Positions 8,140-22,227 of a stretch of DNA of 64,000 bases are shown piece after piece (position 1 is the first letter of the stretch; each line of letters starts with the position of its first letter). The stretch lies in contig NZ_AZUI01000001.1 in NCBI RefSeq assembly GCF_000526995.1, forward strand, positions 2,914,001 to 2,978,000, read 5' to 3'. A model generated the notes under the pieces. It searched no databases and was not told the DNA's origin. It saw only the letters and a list, made by a program, of their open reading frames with translations. The stretch comes from Lacrimispora indolis DSM 755 (GTDB taxonomy: Bacteria > Bacillota > Clostridia > Lachnospirales > Lachnospiraceae). A program made the translations under genes and the position numbers.

Positions 8140-9805
8140 TACTGGATAATAGATTTAATACATTATATATATTTAATTGACCATATCCCCATATATTATT
8201 TGGATAGATATATGCAATGTTGTGTTGGGCCTCGCGTATAATTACCCGGTTAATTTGAGTACCGGTAATAGCGGTAAAATTACCTTTAACATAAGCCCAT
8301 TCTAAGATCATAGCAATGGCTCCGGCTGTATGGGCAGCAGCGGCCCCTGTTCCGGTAAGCATTCCATATTGATTTCCAGGAAGTGCACAGGGAAGTTGGT
8401 ATCCGGGAGCGGCGATATCGGGTTTAATCAGCCCCCCTCTTGTATAACCCCTTCCAGATTCAATGAGAATATTATTTATAAGCTGATTATAAGCGGTAAC
8501 AGTTAATATACTCATGGTATTTCCAGGCGAAGTTATTGTAGTATTTGGATTAGCCTCTAAGAAAAATGTATCATTCGATATTAAATCTCCAGAAGGGAGC
8601 CAGGAATGAAAAGAAAACGGCTCATTCTCATTGTTTCGAACACGGAAATGCCAAATTCCGGGAATGGGATTTTCGAATCGTATTAATATTACTGGATCTC
8701 CGGTACCGCTCTCAAAAGAGATGTTGTTAACCCAAACTATACTCTGGCTATTATTAAAAGTAAATCTTTGACATTCAGTGGATGATGGATAAACAATCTG
8801 TGTGATCTCAAGATCAGGGGACGAAATTTCGATGGAAAGTCTTTGTGGGGCATATGGCCAGATCTCCATTGAAAAACGAGTATCATTATTTCCTACATTT
8901 AAGAGGAAGTTGTTGTAGAAAGGCTCAGAAACGGTATTGTTAAAATAATGTCTGCTATTATTACCTTCATTTCCGGCGGCAACAGAAATTCCTATGCCGG
9001 GTAATCGTACAATACTGTCCAGATAAATACTTATCGGGCCAAAACCATCATGGCCTCCCTGACTGCTCCCCAGAGCTATACATATGACGAGAGGGCGGTT
9101 CATTCTTTGAGATATAGTCATTAGGTAACGTAGTCCGAGCATGATATCTGATTCTTGAAAACACAGGGAATCTTCTGGAACAAAGAAGATATTTTTTAGG
9201 ATTTGTTTTGCTTGTTTCAACTTTACAATTACCAGCTCTGTATTTGGAACAACGCCGGAAAAAGACAGCTCTGGATTGGAGTTACCGGCAATAATACTGG
9301 CAATAGCCGTCCCGTGGCCATTAGTATCTGTTGAGGGGACAACGGATAAAGGATTTCTCGATATTAAAGCATTATTTATATAATTCTTGCTGTACTCCGT
9401 TCCAAACGTAAAGCCCTGAGGAGGGGAGCCTTCTTGTACCGTTTGATCCCATATGGACAGGATGCGGGTAGTTCTGTCATTGTTAATGAATGAAGGGTGT
9501 TGATAATCAATGCCCGTATCCACAATACCAACAATAACCCCTTGGCCGAACAAACTAAAATTGGGGTCCCTTTGAACATCTGCCATACCAGACTTTTCAA
9601 TGCTAATGGTTGATGTAAGTGAGAACAATTTTGGAAGAGTTGCATAAGGACCCTGTTCCAGACTGCAAGAATCTGCTTCATATTTTTCCACATGTATCAA
9701 AGAATGAAATTCGTTCAATAATGTAATATCATCTTCATTATAGGATGAGAGAGTACCATTGTTGACAATTAAGTCATAATAATTATCGTCTATTACTTTT
9801 AACAA
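8132..9805 (-). CDS. Csp-like S8 family (subtilisin) protein with catalytic Ser replaced by Gly
   Basis: A 557-residue subtilase of the clostridial Csp type (germination-protease relatives). It has a short prodomain (about 1-85, with YATLPKLFSL), the Asp region GIVDTGID (Asp96), the His region DTNGHGTAIAS (His164), oxyanion Asn in VAAGNEGN (Asn279), a jelly-roll insertion (about 290-440) and the Ser region LTGTGAAAAHTAGA. In active members the last reads GTS; here codon 487 is GGG (Gly), so it is predicted catalytically dead. There is no signal peptide, as usual for Csp proteins. It starts with TTG after AAAGGAA. The gene is visibly more A+T-rich than its neighbours and lies among phage debris, suggesting transfer. 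It could be a pseudoprotease sensor or regulator. Confidence 0.85.
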   Translation of the reverse strand: MLKVIDDNYYDLIVNNGTLSSYNEDDITLLNEFHSLIHVEKYEADSCSLEQGPYATLPKLFSLTSTISIEKSGMADVQRDPNFSLFGQGVIVGIVDTGIDYQHPSFINNDRTTRILSIWDQTVQEGSPPQGFTFGTEYSKNYINNALISRNPLSVVPSTDTNGHGTAIASIIAGNSNPELSFSGVVPNTELVIVKLKQAKQILKNIFFVPEDSLCFQESDIMLGLRYLMTISQRMNRPLVICIALGSSQGGHDGFGPISIYLDSIVRLPGIGISVAAGNEGNNSRHYFNNTVSEPFYNNFLLNVGNNDTRFSMEIWPYAPQRLSIEISSPDLEITQIVYPSSTECQRFTFNNSQSIVWVNNISFESGTGDPVILIRFENPIPGIWHFRVRNNENEPFSFHSWLPSGDLISNDTFFLEANPNTTITSPGNTMSILTVTAYNQLINNILIESGRGYTRGGLIKPDIAAPGYQLPCALPGNQYGMLTGTGAAAAHTAGAIAMILEWAYVKGNFTAITGTQINRVIIREAQHNIAYIYPNNIWGYGQLNIYNVLNLLSSII

Positions 9806-9900
9806 GATTATTCCTTTCCTGTTTTAACAGATATGTAATATATTTTATGCATAACAGATTTTGTTATGAAAATTTCTTATTGAATAGGATAATAGGGAAA

Positions 9901-10113
9901 GTCAGTATCGCTGCCCCGAATTGGGATAGGGCGCTGCAGGGCTGCATACTTCTGTCATTTGACAACGTCTCCAACTCCTAAGGCTATTATGCAAATATAT
10001 GTTCGGAAAACCAAAAGGTATTTGCTGGAATAGAAGATGTAAAAAGCAGGTATCCGGAATTTCAGACCCCGCTATTTACAAAGCAGAACATATTGTTTTC
10101 TGACTGCATTTAA
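9901..10113 (+). pseudogene. decayed reading frame of unknown origin
   Basis: Seventy codons stay in one frame except for a single TAA at 9979-9981. The two halves (VSIAAPNWDRALQGCILLS and YYANICSENQKVFAGIEDV) look protein-like, but no family was recognised and there is no start with a ribosome binding site. It probably belongs to the same degenerate insert as the holin remnant. Apart from this, 9806-10199 shows nothing recognisable. Confidence 0.25.
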
Positions 10114-10199
10114 GTAGTAGTTGTTGGTAAGGTTAAAAGTTCCAAGAATCCCGATTTTAAGCAAAAATTATTGTTTTAAGAGGAGCTGTAAGATTAACA

Positions 10200-10231
10200 G
10201 TATCATTTTGTGCATGTTTTGTCTAATTGGA
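10200..10231 (+). repeat. 32-bp direct repeat, right copy, upstream of the GH2 gene
   Basis: Partner of 7543-7574 (30 of 32 identical). It ends 3 bases before the predicted -35 region of the beta-galactosidase promoter, where an AraC-type activator would be expected to bind; it could equally be the right attachment core of a decayed insert. Confidence 0.65.
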
Positions 10232-10237
10232 GATATG

Positions 10238-13361
<3,124 letters not shown>

Positions 13362-13456
13362 TTGTTGTCTTGCCAGGGTGAGAGGCGGGAACCGAAATTC
13401 CCATAAATGACTTTCTTCTCATAAATATGTATGAATGAAATAGTGTGTCTGTCCAG

Positions 13457-13498
13457 CAGGCAGAGCCGCCAGGAAAATCCGGCGGTTCTGCCTGTTTT
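13457..13498 (+). terminator. intrinsic terminator after the GH2 gene
   Basis: Fourteen-base arms (13457-13470 and 13481-13494) with one G-T pair, a 10-base loop, then TTTT. It also lies directly downstream of the minus-strand recombinase stop at 13506. Confidence 0.75.
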
Positions 13499-13505
13499 AA
13501 AGTGG

Positions 13506-14108
13506 TTATGCCTTTGACTTGTATTTTTTGATCATTGTCCGGAACTGGCTGACAGTGATGCCCAGCTCCCTGCTTGCGGTTTCCAGGGTATAGATGCGCT
13601 TCTGCCATTTTTCATAGACTGGGTAAAATTCGTCGGGAATGGGAGTGGGAAAACGCCCCAAATGCTTTCCCTGGGCTTTGGCAAGGGCGATCCCCTCTGC
13701 CTGGCGTTGTTTGATATTTTCCCGTTCCGCCTGTGCCACATAGGAAAGGAGCTGCAGGACTATATCAGATATCAGGGTCCCTATGAGATCTTTATTTGTT
13801 CTTGTGTCCAGGATCGGCATGTCCAGGATCACAATATCAGCTTTCTTTGCTTTAACAATTTCCCGCCATTCTTCCTGTATATCATCGTAATTTCTTCCCA
13901 GACGGTCAATGCTTTTTACAACAAGGACATCTCCTTCTTTCAGCTTTCGCTTTAGTTTTTGATATTGGGGCCTGTTAAAATCTTTCCCTGACAATTTGTC
14001 GCAAAATATGTTCTTGTCAATAATGCCCCAGCGGAGAAGCTCGACTCTCTGCCGCTCTGTATTCTGTTCCAATGAGGAGACCCTCATATACCCGTAAAAA
14101 TTTTTCAT
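13506..14108 (-). CDS. serine recombinase (resolvase/invertase family)
   Basis: A 200-residue small serine recombinase. The catalytic serine is Ser11 in GYMRVSSLEQN; conserved arginines appear in KSIDRLGRNYDD and AQAERENIKQRQAEGI, followed by a C-terminal helix-turn-helix (about 160-198, LETASRELGITVSQFRTMI). The length is typical of resolvases and DNA invertases. AGGAGG lies 8 bases before the ATG. No transposase or other mobile-element gene is beside it. Two related GGTACACC-core sites in opposite orientation lie 180-330 bases upstream, which are candidate recombination sites; a predicted promoter between them points into this gene. Confidence 0.9.
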   Translation of the reverse strand: MKNFYGYMRVSSLEQNTERQRVELLRWGIIDKNIFCDKLSGKDFNRPQYQKLKRKLKEGDVLVVKSIDRLGRNYDDIQEEWREIVKAKKADIVILDMPILDTRTNKDLIGTLISDIVLQLLSYVAQAERENIKQRQAEGIALAKAQGKHLGRFPTPIPDEFYPVYEKWQKRIYTLETASRELGITVSQFRTMIKKYKSKA

Positions 14109-14288
14109 TAAAATAACCTCCTGTCATTCTTAATTATGGCATGAGGTTCATAGATTATTCTACTATATTAGTATTTGGAAAACGACAGCCTGCAGGTCAA
14201 TATATAAAAATGGAAACCGGATGAGTGAGAAATGGTTGCTATAACCAGGAATTTCTGTATACAATTCAGGGATTCTTTCCATTGATTA

Positions 14289-14318
14289 TTTGATAAAAAG
14301 GTACACCTTTTTATCAAA
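14289..14318. repeat. 30-bp palindromic site, candidate recombination or operator site
   Basis: Perfect 14-base arms (TTTGATAAAAAGGT and its complement) around the dinucleotide AC. It lies in the leader region of the recombinase gene. The core TAAAAAGGTACACCTT recurs inverted at 14426-14441. Confidence 0.5.
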
Positions 14319-14345
14319 TAGAAACAGCATAAAAATACTATGTAT

Positions 14346-14374
14346 ATTATAAGCACTATTTCGACAAAATACAA
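14346..14374 (-). promoter_or_regulatory. predicted promoter toward the serine recombinase
   Basis: On the minus strand, TTGTAT (14374-14369), a 17-base spacer and TATAAT (14351-14346). It lies between the two inverted recombinase-type sites. Confidence 0.45.
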
Positions 14375-14425
14375 CATATTTTGCACTTATTATTCTTATT
14401 TTCTTTACATTTTGCCAGTGATATC

Positions 14426-14441
14426 AAGGTGTACCTTTTTA
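14426..14441. repeat. second, inverted GGTGTACC-core site
   Basis: AAGGTGTACCTTTTTA, the reverse complement of the 16-base core of the 14289-14318 site. A TCCATTG block also occurs outside both sites in matching relative position (reverse complement on this side). From here to 14847 no gene is supported; a 48-codon frame ending at 14850 and an 80-codon frame at 14553 have no start signals. Confidence 0.45.
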
Positions 14442-14847
14442 CTACCAATGGACAACCAGCAGGAAAAAGTGCTGTCATTATTTGCGGTCAGCCAGAATGG
14501 GAGGTCTCAGGGTAGGTTTAAATGATAAGCGGTTCATAGGGACAGCCAGGCTATGAGAAAAACATGGATTTACCATAGGGGAGGAGATGGAAAAGTGGAA
14601 GTATTCAGTAATAAAAGCGGTTTACATATATTTGTAAAACGGAAGGAGGATAAAATCCCAAAGCTGTCTGGATCAAATCAATATAATTCAAGGATTATCT
14701 CACTGAGAGGGACTGTTCTGTCTCTTTTGGATCTGCGGAAATTATTCAGAATGAAATCCATAAAAAAGAGCATGAGAAGTTTAAGGCAATGCTGAAACAG
14801 TGTCAAAAGGATCATATTCAAAAAATAATGATGCGAGGAAAATACAG

Positions 14848-17031
14848 ATGAAAATTGGAAAAGGAAACATGCAGCAAAAGAAATACAGGAAAATTTCTGA
14901 TAAAATTGCAATGGTGATCACGGCTGCATTGCTTGTGGTTTTTGGGATTTTAAGTATTGTAACCGTCCGCCTGTCAGGTCAGGCAACCAGCATTGCGGTC
15001 CGGTCGGAGCTTACCAATCTGGCCCACGCAAATGGAAACCAGGTACAGGCGATCCTGGATTCTGCATCAAAACAGGCATCGGCCATGCTGGACTATATTG
15101 TAAACGAGCATGACCAGGGAACAGCGGTTATCTCTTCTTCGGAGAATGCCCAGGTAAAAAGTGCGGTATATCACACGGAAATGGCTGATTTAAGCGTTGA
15201 AGTGGAAAATTATCTGATCAACAGCATGTGCTCTGCCGTCGCAGCTGATGAGGATATTGTAGGATTTGGCATCTTTTTTGAACCAGGCAAGTACGATGAC
15301 AACATACAGGATTATGCCCTATATGTGAACCGGGAGGATGCGGCCAATCGAGTGGCAAAGCCCTTTGGAAAATACAGCGATTACAGCGAACAGGAATATT
15401 ATAAGCCTGCAAAGGAAACCAAAAAACCTTATTTTACAAAGCCTGACCAGTATCAGGGCACTACCATGATCACTGCGGTATACCCAATTTTATATAAAGA
15501 TGAGTTTCAGGGAGTTATTGTGGCTGATATTGACGTTGGACATTTTAACAAAATAACCACATCTTCTGCGGAATATAAAACCCTTTACGTGAGCATTCTC
15601 ACGGATGATTTCACCACGGTATATGACAGCGGATCTGCTGATTCCATTGGCCATAATCTTTCTGAGCTTATAAAGGATCCGGAGGATGTGAATAAGATCA
15701 CGGACGGAGCTGCCGGGGGAAAGGCTTTTACATGTACGACTGTCCGTGAAGGAGGGCATAAAGTATCCCGGTTTTTCTATCCCATTGATGTGGAAGGGAC
15801 CCATTGGTGGGCACAGACCGTATTGGATACTTCTGACTTGAATAAAGACATTAACATGTTAACGGTTACAATCGGAGTGGTTTCTATATTATCCATGGTG
15901 GCTGTGGTCGCCATTGTTATCATTATTCTCAGAAGAGTATTAAGGCCTATCAACGGTGTAGTTTCTGCTGCGTCTGAAATTGCTTCCGGACATCTTTCCA
16001 TACAGGTGGATACAAAAAGCAATGATGAGATCGGAGTTCTTTCCAGGACCTTTTTGGAGATGGCGGAAAATTTAAAGGCAATCATTCTGGACATCAACTA
16101 TTTGCTGGGAGAAATGAGCGAAGGCAATTTCAGGACCGATACGAAATACGAGGAAAAATACATCGGTGATTATCAGGAAATATTGACCGCCATGCGGACC
16201 ATTCGCAGCAATTTAAGCAATACCCTTATAGAAATCAACTCTGCCTCTGACCAGGTTTCGGCAGGAGCCGGGCAGGTATCAGACAGCGCTCAGAGCCTAA
16301 GCCAGGGGGCCGCGGAGCAGGCAAGTTCCGTGGAAGAGCTTACGTCTACCATAACGGAAATTTCTGAGAGGATCAAAGACAATGCAGACAATGCCCGGCA
16401 GGCAAGCCATTTGTCAGGGGAAGCAGGCGGGGAGGTTGCAGAAAGCAGCCAGCACATGCAGCAGCTGATGAAGGCAATGGAGGAAATTACCGATACCTCC
16501 CGGGAGATCGGAAAAATTATCAGAACCATTGATGACATCGCATTTCAAACCAATATTCTTGCTTTAAATGCAGCTGTGGAAGCAGCCCGTGCCGGCGAAG
16601 CAGGCAAAGGGTTTTCCGTGGTTGCGGATGAGGTGCGCAGCCTTGCAGGAAAATCGGCGGAGGCAGCAAAGAATACCACGGCACTGATTGAGAGCACGGT
16701 GGAGGCCATTCAAAACGGCAGAAGGCTGGCAGATAAGGCTGCCGAGTCACTTAATGATGTCGTAGATACATCTAAGAGCGTGGATGAGAGAGTCCGGCAG
16801 ATAGCAAAAGCCTCTGAAGAAGAATCTTATGCTGTCACACAGATTGCAGCAGGACTTGAGCAGATTTCGGCAGTGGTGCAAACCAATTCCGCAACATCGG
16901 AAGAGAGTGCGGCGGCAAGTGAAGAACTTTCAGGACAGGCGCAGATGCTGAAGAGCCTGGTGAACAGGTTCAAGCTGAGAGAAGGGGGAGAAAGGATTGC
17001 AGCCCGAAACGCCTCCGATTACCAGAATTAA
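14848..17031 (+). CDS. methyl-accepting chemotaxis protein with extracellular Cache domain
   Basis: A chemoreceptor of about 727 residues. Transmembrane helix 1 is at about 20-41, an extracellular dCache-type sensor at about 45-330 (with [22 protein letters not shown]), helix 2 at about 338-362 followed by HAMP, and a cytoplasmic signalling domain at about 460-727. The highly conserved hairpin tip is visible as [20 protein letters not shown] near residue 560. It would control CheA and flagellar rotation in response to a small ligand, probably an organic acid or amino acid; the ligand is not identifiable. The start is uncertain: ATG at 14848 or 14869 fit, a GTG at 14800 is less likely. It stands alone, with no che genes nearby. 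Confidence 0.92.
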   Translation: MKIGKGNMQQKKYRKISDKIAMVITAALLVVFGILSIVTVRLSGQATSIAVRSELTNLAHANGNQVQAILDSASKQASAMLDYIVNEHDQGTAVISSSENAQVKSAVYHTEMADLSVEVENYLINSMCSAVAADEDIVGFGIFFEPGKYDDNIQDYALYVNREDAANRVAKPFGKYSDYSEQEYYKPAKETKKPYFTKPDQYQGTTMITAVYPILYKDEFQGVIVADIDVGHFNKITTSSAEYKTLYVSILTDDFTTVYDSGSADSIGHNLSELIKDPEDVNKITDGAAGGKAFTCTTVREGGHKVSRFFYPIDVEGTHWWAQTVLDTSDLNKDINMLTVTIGVVSILSMVAVVAIVIIILRRVLRPINGVVSAASEIASGHLSIQVDTKSNDEIGVLSRTFLEMAENLKAIILDINYLLGEMSEGNFRTDTKYEEKYIGDYQEILTAMRTIRSNLSNTLIEINSASDQVSAGAGQVSDSAQSLSQGAAEQASSVEELTSTITEISERIKDNADNARQASHLSGEAGGEVAESSQHMQQLMKAMEEITDTSREIGKIIRTIDDIAFQTNILALNAAVEAARAGEAGKGFSVVADEVRSLAGKSAEAAKNTTALIESTVEAIQNGRRLADKAAESLNDVVDTSKSVDERVRQIAKASEEESYAVTQIAAGLEQISAVVQTNSATSEESAAASEELSGQAQMLKSLVNRFKLREGGERIAARNASDYQN

Positions 17032-17120
17032 TGTGGTAAAAATCTAAATGGAAAAATTATGCCTGCCATGTTATGCTGATAATAAGGTTTTGTAGGACAA
17101 AAAGTGCTAAGGAGACGGCT

Positions 17121-19016
17121 ATGCTTTGGAAACAGTTGCAGGAATTGCTGATGCTCTTGAGTCAGGAAGAATACAGAACGGCTTTGACATTGGCAGAACG
17201 GCTGAAGGTCAGTGAAAAGACGGTACGGCTGAGACTGAAGGATTTAAGCGGACTGCTGGAAGGCCATGGGGCGGAAATAAGCTCAAAAGCGAGGTTTGGG
17301 TATATACTTCGGATTCATGACCAGGAGAAATATGATGCATATATCAAAAAAGAAACAGAAAAGACGGAATATTTTCCGGAGAGGGAAATCGAGAGAAGAG
17401 AATATTTGCTTGCATACTTAATTTCCAGAATGGATTATATAAAGATAGAAGAGCTTTGTGATTTTCTCTATGTTTCAAAATCCACCTTGTCCAATTCTCT
17501 TAAATCAGTGGAAGGGATATTAAAACGCTACGGCCTTTCCATTGACAGGAAACCCAATTACGGAATCAGGATCAAAGGCTGGGAGTTTGATATCCGCAGG
17601 CTGTTAAGCGATTATTTTATCAAACGCCAAAGTCTGACAGGGGTGGATATCAGCCATCAGGAAAGCGAGCTGGTCCATTTGGCGGAAGTCATTAAGGGCC
17701 TGTTAAAGAAGTACGGGATCCGCCTTTCGGAGATCGCTTTTGAGAATTTCGTGGAATATACCTATGTGGCCCGGAAACGGATGAGATCAGGCTTTTATCT
17801 TCAGATGGAAAAGAAAAACTTACCGGAAATAAGGGGAAAGGAATCTGCACTCATCCAGGAGCTTATTTCCGTGGTAGAGGCCCAGGAACAGATCACCTAT
17901 ACTGCTGACGAGGAACATTATCTTTCCCTGTATCTGGCGGGAAAGCGGATGATCGGAAGCACACTGGAAAATGACTCCAATTTTGTTATCAGAGAGCAGA
18001 CCGACCAGCTTGCCCTGGCCATGATGGAACTGGTGAGCAGGGAATACGGGCTGGAAATGCATAATAATTTTGAAATACGGATGACATTAAATCAGCATCT
18101 GGTTCCCTTTGATATCAGGATCCGGTATGATATTCCTTTAAAAAACCCCATTCTGGAAGAGATCAAGCAAAAGTATTGTCTGGCATACCAGATATCCTAT
18201 GAAGCGGTAGGAGTGCTGAAAAAGCATTATAAAAAGGATATTTCCGAGGATGAGATCGGATATTTTGCCCTGATCTTTCAGCTTGCCCTGGAAAAGGACA
18301 AGATGGAGCCATGTTCTGATATTCTTGTGGTATGCAGCACGGGAAAGGGAAGCTCCCGGTTATTGAAATACAAATATGAAAGTGAGTTTTCCGGTTATTT
18401 AAGAAATATCTATGTCTGTGATCTCTTAGAGCTGGAACATTTTGATTTCCAGAATGTTGATTACATTTTTTCCACCGTGCCAATTACCATGGAGGTTCCT
18501 GTCCCCATTGTAGAAGTGGGGGCGTTTTTAGAAGCGGATGATATCCAGAAGATCACCAGGACCCTTAAAAGGGGAAACAGCAGGGGGATCATAAAGCGGT
18601 ATTACACACCTGTGCGGCTGCTTAAGTCGGTGGATGGGAAGCATAAGGAGGAAATATTAAAGTTTCTGTGCGGCGTGATCAGGAAGCAGGAAAAGGTGGA
18701 TGAGAATTTTTATGAGCTGGTACTTGAGCGGGAAACCTTTGCCCAGATGGATTATGGGAATTATATCACCCTCCCTCACCCTAACCAGATCGCTTCGGAG
18801 GAAACCTTTGCTTATGTGGCGGTTCTCAAGGAGCCTGTCATCTGGAATAAACTTCCGGTCCAGGTGGTTCTGCTGATTTCCATAGGAAGGAAAGAGGACA
18901 GAAACCGCCAGACCTTCTATGAAACCACCGCGCGGTTTGCCCTTAATAAGGAGGCGGTCACGCGCTTAATCCAGGAACCGGAGTATGAGGTTTTGCTGGA
19001 ACTGCTGGAAGAATAA
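17121..19016 (+). CDS. PRD-containing transcriptional activator with EIIB-like and EIIA domains, LicR/BglG type
   Basis: A 631-residue PTS-controlled regulator. Two N-terminal helix-turn-helix units (about 1-60 with ALTLAERLKVSEKTVRLRL; about 90-165 with IEELCDFLYVSKSTLSNSL) are followed by two PTS regulation domains (about 175-395), an EIIB-like domain with its Cys in VVCSTGKGSSRLL (about 398-480) and an EIIA domain of the mannitol/fructose class (about 490-631) with the phosphorylatable His in ITLPHPNQ. This is a DNA-binding activator, not an RNA antiterminator. It directly precedes a cellobiose-type PTS operon, which it should activate when substrate draws phosphate off its PRDs. Start ATG 17121 follows AAGGAG. 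Confidence 0.9.
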   Translation: MLWKQLQELLMLLSQEEYRTALTLAERLKVSEKTVRLRLKDLSGLLEGHGAEISSKARFGYILRIHDQEKYDAYIKKETEKTEYFPEREIERREYLLAYLISRMDYIKIEELCDFLYVSKSTLSNSLKSVEGILKRYGLSIDRKPNYGIRIKGWEFDIRRLLSDYFIKRQSLTGVDISHQESELVHLAEVIKGLLKKYGIRLSEIAFENFVEYTYVARKRMRSGFYLQMEKKNLPEIRGKESALIQELISVVEAQEQITYTADEEHYLSLYLAGKRMIGSTLENDSNFVIREQTDQLALAMMELVSREYGLEMHNNFEIRMTLNQHLVPFDIRIRYDIPLKNPILEEIKQKYCLAYQISYEAVGVLKKHYKKDISEDEIGYFALIFQLALEKDKMEPCSDILVVCSTGKGSSRLLKYKYESEFSGYLRNIYVCDLLELEHFDFQNVDYIFSTVPITMEVPVPIVEVGAFLEADDIQKITRTLKRGNSRGIIKRYYTPVRLLKSVDGKHKEEILKFLCGVIRKQEKVDENFYELVLERETFAQMDYGNYITLPHPNQIASEETFAYVAVLKEPVIWNKLPVQVVLLISIGRKEDRNRQTFYETTARFALNKEAVTRLIQEPEYEVLLELLEE

Positions 19017-19069
19017 AAATACCACATTCAGACTGGAGAAAAACTGCCAGATTGAATGTGGTATTTTTT
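19015..19069 (+). terminator. intrinsic terminator between activator and GH1 gene
   Basis: Arms of AAATACCACATTCA and TGAATGTGGTATTT with an inner CTGG/CCAG pair and a 7-base T-run. It separates the activator from the PTS operon, whose promoter must lie within 19070-19125 (no strong -35/-10 seen, as expected for an activator-dependent promoter). Confidence 0.75.
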
Positions 19070-19118
19070 TCGTTGGAGTTTTGTGTGTTCCGATGCTACC
19101 ATAAAAACAAACCATTGA

Positions 19119-20561
<1,443 letters not shown>

Positions 20562-20572
20562 GAGGAAAATAT

Positions 20573-20881
20573 ATGATAAAGATTCGGTTATTTTGCAGTC
20601 AGGGAATGTCCACAAGCCTGCTGGTGAGTAAAATGAAGCAGGCGGCCCTGGAAGAGGGACTGGAGGCGGATATCGCTGCATATCCGGTCAATGACCTGGA
20701 TGAAAACCTGGGAGGAGTGGACTGCGCGCTGCTTGGACCTCAGGTGGGGTACTTAAAGGACAAGGTTTCCAAGACCTGTAAAAATCATCAGGTTCCGTTG
20801 GATGTGATCCCTATGGTGGATTACGGCATGTGCAATGGAAAAAAGGTTCTGGAGTTTGCCCGGAAGCTGGCCGGTAAATGA
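20573..20881 (+). CDS. PTS lactose/cellobiose-family EIIB component
   Basis: A 102-residue cytoplasmic phosphocarrier. The phosphorylated cysteine is Cys8 in IRLFCSQGMSTSLLV, the standard P-loop of cellobiose/chitobiose IIB proteins. It accepts phosphate from the EIIA encoded two genes downstream and passes it to the sugar bound by EIIC. GGAGG sits 8 bases before the ATG. The gene lies between the 6-phospho-beta-glucosidase and EIIC genes, so cellobiose or a related beta-glucoside is the likely substrate. Confidence 0.93.
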   Translation: MIKIRLFCSQGMSTSLLVSKMKQAALEEGLEADIAAYPVNDLDENLGGVDCALLGPQVGYLKDKVSKTCKNHQVPLDVIPMVDYGMCNGKKVLEFARKLAGK

Positions 20882-20906
20882 GAAGAGAAAGGGAGGGACA
20901 GTGAGG

Positions 20907-22196
20907 ATGAAAGAGTTTTTAAATAATAAAGTGGTTCCAAAGTTAATGGTGTTTATCAATACAAAGGCAATTCGTGGTTTAAAGGATGGGCTGCTGTATT
21001 CCATGCCCATGATGATCATCGGTTCTATTTTTCTGCTTCTGGCGAATTTTCCATATACGCCTTTTGCCGACTGGCTTAAGGCCGCCGGCATTACACCGGT
21101 GCTGAATCAGGCCTTTGAAAGCACCTTTAATATCATGGCTTTGATTGCCTCCATTGGCATTGCCTATACTTATGTGAAAAATGAGGGATACAACGGAATG
21201 CCGGCTGGGGTGATCTCCCTGTGTACCTATCTGCTGCTTCAGCCTTCCACTGTAACTAACCAGGAGGGAGCTTCAGTAGGAGTTATTTTTAAGACCTGGA
21301 CCGGCGGGCAGGGTATGATCGGTGCGATCCTGATCGGACTCATTGCAGGCTGGATCTATACGGTATTTTTAAGGAAAAACATTACCATTAAGATGCCGGA
21401 AGGAGTTCCTGACGGAGTGGCTACTTCTTTCACGGCTCTGGTTCCGGGCGCTGCCATTATTATCGGAGCCTCCATCATGTATGCCATTGTAAAAAATGTG
21501 TTTGGCACGACCCCGATGGAGTGGATCTATAAAACCATTCAGATTCCCCTCCAGGGCCTGACCGATTCATTTGGAGGAGTGGTTGCCATGGGATTTTTGA
21601 TTCCGTTTTTCTGGTTCTTCGGAATCCACGGCTCCACGCTTGTGGGGGGAATTATGGGACCCATTCTCACCGCAAACACTGCCGCAAACCAGGCAATTAT
21701 TGACAGCGGCCGGGAGCTTACACTGGCAAACGGCGGACATATTGTTACCCAGCAGTTTCTGGATCAGTTTATGACGGTTACAGGGGCAGGAATCACCATT
21801 GGTGTGGTCATATACCTTACATTTTTTGCCAAGTCCACTCAGTGCAAGCAGGTCGGCAAGCTGGGGATCGGTCCTGCATGCTTTAACATCAATGAGCCGG
21901 TGCTCTTTGGCACACCCATTGTGTTAAACCCCATTATGGCCATTCCATTTATACTGATGCCTGTTTTATCAGGAATCATTCAGTATCTGGCGATTTATAC
22001 GGGACTCTGCCCCATGTACAAAGGAATTCTGGTACCCTGGACGTGTCCGCCCATTATTTCAGGATTTCTCATCGGAGGCTGGAGGACGGCACTGCTTCAG
22101 GTTGTGATCCTGGCATTGTCATTCTTCGTGTATCTTCCTTTTATCAGGGTGATTGACAAAATGTATGAAAAGCAGGAACATCAGGTCCAGGATTGA
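20907..22196 (+). CDS. PTS lactose/cellobiose-family EIIC permease
   Basis: A 429-residue membrane permease of the CelB/ChbC family with about 10 hydrophobic segments. Recognisable pieces are the N-terminal FLNNKVVPKLMVFINT, the IPFFWFFGIHGSTLVGGIMGP loop and the substrate-region sequence ACFNINEPVLFGTPIVLNP, whose Asn-Glu pair binds sugar in this family. The ATG at 20907 is preferred to 20835, which would overlap the EIIB gene in a non-membrane frame; GGGAGGG lies upstream. It is translated with EIIB and EIIA as one operon. Confidence 0.94.
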   Translation: MKEFLNNKVVPKLMVFINTKAIRGLKDGLLYSMPMMIIGSIFLLLANFPYTPFADWLKAAGITPVLNQAFESTFNIMALIASIGIAYTYVKNEGYNGMPAGVISLCTYLLLQPSTVTNQEGASVGVIFKTWTGGQGMIGAILIGLIAGWIYTVFLRKNITIKMPEGVPDGVATSFTALVPGAAIIIGASIMYAIVKNVFGTTPMEWIYKTIQIPLQGLTDSFGGVVAMGFLIPFFWFFGIHGSTLVGGIMGPILTANTAANQAIIDSGRELTLANGGHIVTQQFLDQFMTVTGAGITIGVVIYLTFFAKSTQCKQVGKLGIGPACFNINEPVLFGTPIVLNPIMAIPFILMPVLSGIIQYLAIYTGLCPMYKGILVPWTCPPIISGFLIGGWRTALLQVVILALSFFVYLPFIRVIDKMYEKQEHQVQD

Positions 22197-22227
22197 TGGT
22201 TTCTGTGCAGAGAGAAAAGGTGGAAAG

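Noticed and set aside
14553..14795. An 80-codon frame upstream of the chemoreceptor
   Set aside because: No ribosome binding site, no recognisable family, and the next frame over looks equally protein-like; probably chance or debris.
17121..19016. RNA-binding BglG-type antiterminator acting on the hairpin at 19015-19069
   Set aside because: The N-terminus has helix-turn-helix units, not the CAT RNA-binding domain, so the protein should act on DNA and the hairpin is a plain terminator.
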